From an uncultured Bacilli bacterium (GTDB lineage: Bacteria > Bacillota_I > Bacilli_A > RF39 > UBA660): a DNA stretch of 6,815 bases. The notes under the pieces were generated by a model. It was not told where the DNA came from, did no database searches, and saw only the letters and a program-made list of their open reading frames with translations. Below are positions 5,655 through 6,815 of the stretch, piece after piece (the first letter of the stretch is position 1; each line of letters begins with the position of its first letter). Location: contig CALWAA010000054.1 in assembly GCA_944372725.1 (NCBI GenBank), positions 1 to 6,815 of the forward strand, given 5' to 3'. Position numbers and translations under genes: made by a program.

Positions 5655-5667
5655 TCTAGCTTTTTTT
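5637..5667 (+). terminator. Intrinsic terminator of trmB, overlapping its last codons
   Basis: GCTAGATT (5637-5644) pairs perfectly with AATCTAGC (5653-5660) around an 8-base loop and is followed by seven T (5661-5667). The stop codon TAA (5652-5654) is at the loop/stem junction, so the C-terminal residues Ala-Arg-Phe-Glu-Asp are encoded within the hairpin. Confidence 0.85.
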
Positions 5668-5671
5668 CATT

Positions 5672-5705
5672 AAAAAAAGCATTTACTACTACGCTTCGTA
5701 AACGC
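5672..5705 (-). terminator. Intrinsic terminator of the rplU-prp-rpmA operon, overlapping rpmA
   Basis: Minus-strand GCGTTTAC (5705-5698) pairs with GTAAATGC (5686-5679), eight pairs including one G-T, across an 11-base loop. Seven T follow (5678-5672). The rpmA stop codon (5691-5689) lies in the loop, and the last residues of L27 are coded in the upstream arm. Facing the trmB terminator, it leaves only four bases between the two T-runs. Confidence 0.8.
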
Positions 5706-5973
5706 TTACTTTCTTCTTATCTCTACCAAGTCTTTCAAAACGAACAACACCATTTACTTTTGCAAATAATGTATGGTCTTTACCCATTCCCACATTTACT
5801 CCTGGATAAATCTTTGTACCTCTTTGACGGTATAGAATAGAACCTGCACTAACAGTTTGTCCATCTGCGGCTTTAGCACCTAATCTACGACCTCTTGAGT
5901 CACGACCATTACGTGTAGAACCTTGAGCTTTAACGTGAGCAAATAATTGGATATTTAACTTCATAAAATTCAT
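5689..5973 (-). CDS. rpmA: 50S ribosomal protein L27 (with Prp-cleaved N-terminal extension)
   Basis: L27 sits at the peptidyl-transferase centre of the 50S subunit. The 94-residue product has the family core: GSTRNGRDSRGRRLG (18-32), GSILYRQRGTKIYPG (45-59), GMGKDHTLFA (62-71). It begins with the Firmicute extension MNFMKLNIQLF, which the protease Prp removes just before AHVKAQG to expose the working N-terminus. Its protease gene is directly upstream. AGGAGG (5986-5981), inside the last codons of prp, is 8 bases from ATG 5973; the second ATG (5964) would be 17 bases away, so the first is chosen. Stop codon TAG. Confidence 0.97.
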   Translation of the reverse strand: MNFMKLNIQLFAHVKAQGSTRNGRDSRGRRLGAKAADGQTVSAGSILYRQRGTKIYPGVNVGMGKDHTLFAKVNGVVRFERLGRDKKKVSVYEA

Positions 5974-5976
5974 GGT

Positions 5977-6288
5977 CTAATCCTCCTTTATTATTTTAAT
6001 ATTTTTTTTATAAGTTAATGCTAATTCTTCTAGCATTGCAATCATATTTTCAATAATCAATAAAACATTTTTATTATCACTGGTAACCTCTATTGTAAGC
6101 TTACTTAATTCTTTTTTTTCATATACTTCTTTATATTTCAAAGAATTAGCTTCAATTTTAAGGCAAGCATTAATACTAGTTGTAACAATACTTGATGCAG
6201 CTGCACAAACAATATCTTTGCCATATAAATTAAAATTAGCATGACCAGCTATAACAATTTTGTTTTTATTAATATGTACTTTAATCAT
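5977..6288 (-). CDS. prp: Ribosomal-processing cysteine protease Prp (YsxB family)
   Basis: Prp cleaves the N-terminal extension of L27. The 103-residue protein has the catalytic pair His16 (AGHAN) and Cys28 (DIVCAAAS), 12 residues apart as in S. aureus Prp (H22/C34 from memory). The GHA..GKDIVCAA...I segment is the family hallmark. Its place between rplU and rpmA is the conserved Firmicute order. Start ATG 6288 lies 2 bases after the rplU stop. No Shine-Dalgarno precedes it, only AAGTAAAA, so translation probably depends on ribosomes finishing rplU. Its end carries the rpmA ribosome-binding site, and the gap to rpmA is 3 bases. Confidence 0.95.
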   Translation of the reverse strand: MIKVHINKNKIVIAGHANFNLYGKDIVCAAASSIVTTSINACLKIEANSLKYKEVYEKKELSKLTIEVTSDNKNVLLIIENMIAMLEELALTYKKNIKIIKED

Positions 6289-6290
6289 TT

Positions 6291-6590
6291 TTACTTATTA
6301 ATTTTCTTAACAACTAGTTTTGTGTATGGTTGTCTATGACCTTGAGTTTTACGATATTTCTTCTTAGGTCTGTATTTGAAGACTTTAATCTTCTTTTGTT
6401 TACCATGTTTTTCAACTAAACAAACAACACTAGCACCTTCAACATATGGATTACCAATCTTGTCATCAACAGCTAGAACACTTGTAAATGTTACTTCACT
6501 TCCAGCTTCATTTGGTAACTTTTCAACGTAAATCACATCGTTTTCAGCAACATAATATTGTTTTCCGCCAGTTTCAAAAACTGCTTTCAT
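6291..6590 (-). CDS. rplU: 50S ribosomal protein L21
   Basis: L21 binds 23S rRNA in the large subunit. The 99-residue product starts MKAVFETGGKQYYV and carries the usual later segment KYRPKKKYRKTQGHRQPYT (about 70-88). The start is ATG at 6590, 7 bases from a perfect AGGAGG (6603-6598). A longer in-frame start at 6611 would add seven residues encoded across the Shine-Dalgarno site itself and is rejected. First gene of the rplU-prp-rpmA operon, transcribed from the promoter at 6696-6724 through a structured leader. Confidence 0.96.
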   Translation of the reverse strand: MKAVFETGGKQYYVAENDVIYVEKLPNEAGSEVTFTSVLAVDDKIGNPYVEGASVVCLVEKHGKQKKIKVFKYRPKKKYRKTQGHRQPYTKLVVKKINK

Positions 6591-6689
6591 ATTCATTCCT
6601 CCTTTTCTCATGTAAGACGCACCTTTATGGTAAGTAAAACTTTTATAACCATTTCAGAGTGGTTTTTTACGAATATAAAGCTACTCGCA
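6591..6689 (-). ncRNA. Structured 5' leader of rplU, resembling the L21 leader RNA
   Basis: About 100 bases separate the predicted transcription start from rplU. Three nested perfect stems can form. The outer is CTTTAT (6680-6675) with ATAAAG (6628-6623). The middle is GTAAAA (6670-6665) with TTTTAC (6639-6634). The inner is AACCA (6664-6660) with TGGTT (6651-6647), closed by an 8-base loop. This long irregular hairpin just before AGGAGG fits the L21 leader of low-GC Gram-positives, thought to mediate autoregulation of this operon. The family assignment rests on position and fold, not on a covariance-model search. Confidence 0.72.
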
Positions 6690-6695
6690 TGAATA

Positions 6696-6724
6696 ATTCT
6701 AGCAAAATTATAGCCATTTGTCAA
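6696..6724 (-). promoter_or_regulatory. Sigma-A-type promoter of rplU-prp-rpmA
   Basis: On the minus strand a perfect TTGACA (6724-6719), a 17-base spacer and TAGAAT (6701-6696, five of six) make the strongest promoter in the window, as expected for ribosomal protein genes. Start predicted near 6688-6690. A TATAAT also lies in the spacer but has no matching -35. Confidence 0.88.
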
Positions 6725-6769
6725 ACGCATTTTTCGCTATGATGGTGTTTCCAATGTCAGGAGATTTAC

Positions 6770-6800
6770 AAAAAAACTATTTTTATACAAATAAAAATGG
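6770..6800 (-). terminator. Intrinsic terminator of a minus-strand gene beyond the right edge
   Basis: CCATTTTTAT (6800-6791) pairs with ATAAAAATAG (6786-6777) around TTGT, with one G-T pair, and is followed by seven T (6776-6770). It separates the rplU promoter from an upstream transcript whose gene is not in the window. The stem is AT-rich but the hairpin plus T-run is complete. The 45 bases between it and the promoter hold nothing I recognise. Confidence 0.65.
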
Positions 6801-6815
6801 CTAGTACCTAAAAAA

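Noticed and set aside
6591..6611. A longer L21 start at 6611
   Set aside because: The added residues are encoded across the perfect AGGAGG site; L21 proteins begin at MKAVFETGGKQ or an equivalent.

Overview
The window comes from an AT-rich, gene-dense bacterial chromosome (about 30% GC by eye). It looks like a low-GC Firmicute or Bacilli lineage close to the Mollicutes, such as the uncultured RF39-type gut bacteria. Four points support this: a rplU-prp-rpmA operon whose L27 carries the Firmicute N-terminal extension; homologues of the Bacillus genes ylbL and ylbJ side by side; Lys/Asn/Ile-rich proteins; and strong Shine-Dalgarno sites. TGA ends two genes and every readable Trp codon is TGG, so the standard bacterial code fits better than the Mycoplasma code. 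The exact taxon is inference.

Layout. At 1-1052 (+) lie the 3' end of a TtcA-like tRNA-thiolation enzyme and, 2 bases on, an unrecognised 260-residue protein. Converging on it, with a 12-base overlap, is ylbL/ddcP (1041-2060, -), a membrane-anchored PDZ/Lon-type protease. It is divergent, across 41 bases, from a ylbJ-like membrane protein (2102-3010, +). That gene converges on a minus-strand operon of a DedA-family membrane protein followed by two small type IV pilin-like proteins (4600 to 3007).

The 412 bases between DedA and trmB (4601-5012) are the most unusual part. They hold the DedA promoter, a minus-strand terminator, a 43-codon GC-rich remnant of a surface-protein C-terminus ending in GVRP (minus strand), and the trmB promoter. 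trmB (5013-5654, +) converges on the operon rplU-prp-rpmA (6590 to 5689, -). That operon is preceded by a structured leader resembling the L21 leader RNA, a near-consensus sigma-A promoter, and the terminator of a gene beyond the right edge.

How the genes fit together. Most are housekeeping: tRNA modification (TtcA-like, TrmB), ribosomal proteins with the L27-maturing protease Prp, and envelope functions (YlbL, YlbJ, DedA, pilins). The most notable signal is the gene remnant at 4773-4904. Its composition differs sharply from its neighbours, and it resembles the variable C-terminal domains of gut-bacterial surface proteins, some of which are diversified by retroelements. No reverse transcriptase or complete system is present here. 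Two further themes are terminators whose stems contain the last codons and stop of their own gene, and promoters whose -10 boxes sit just upstream of the ribosome-binding site.
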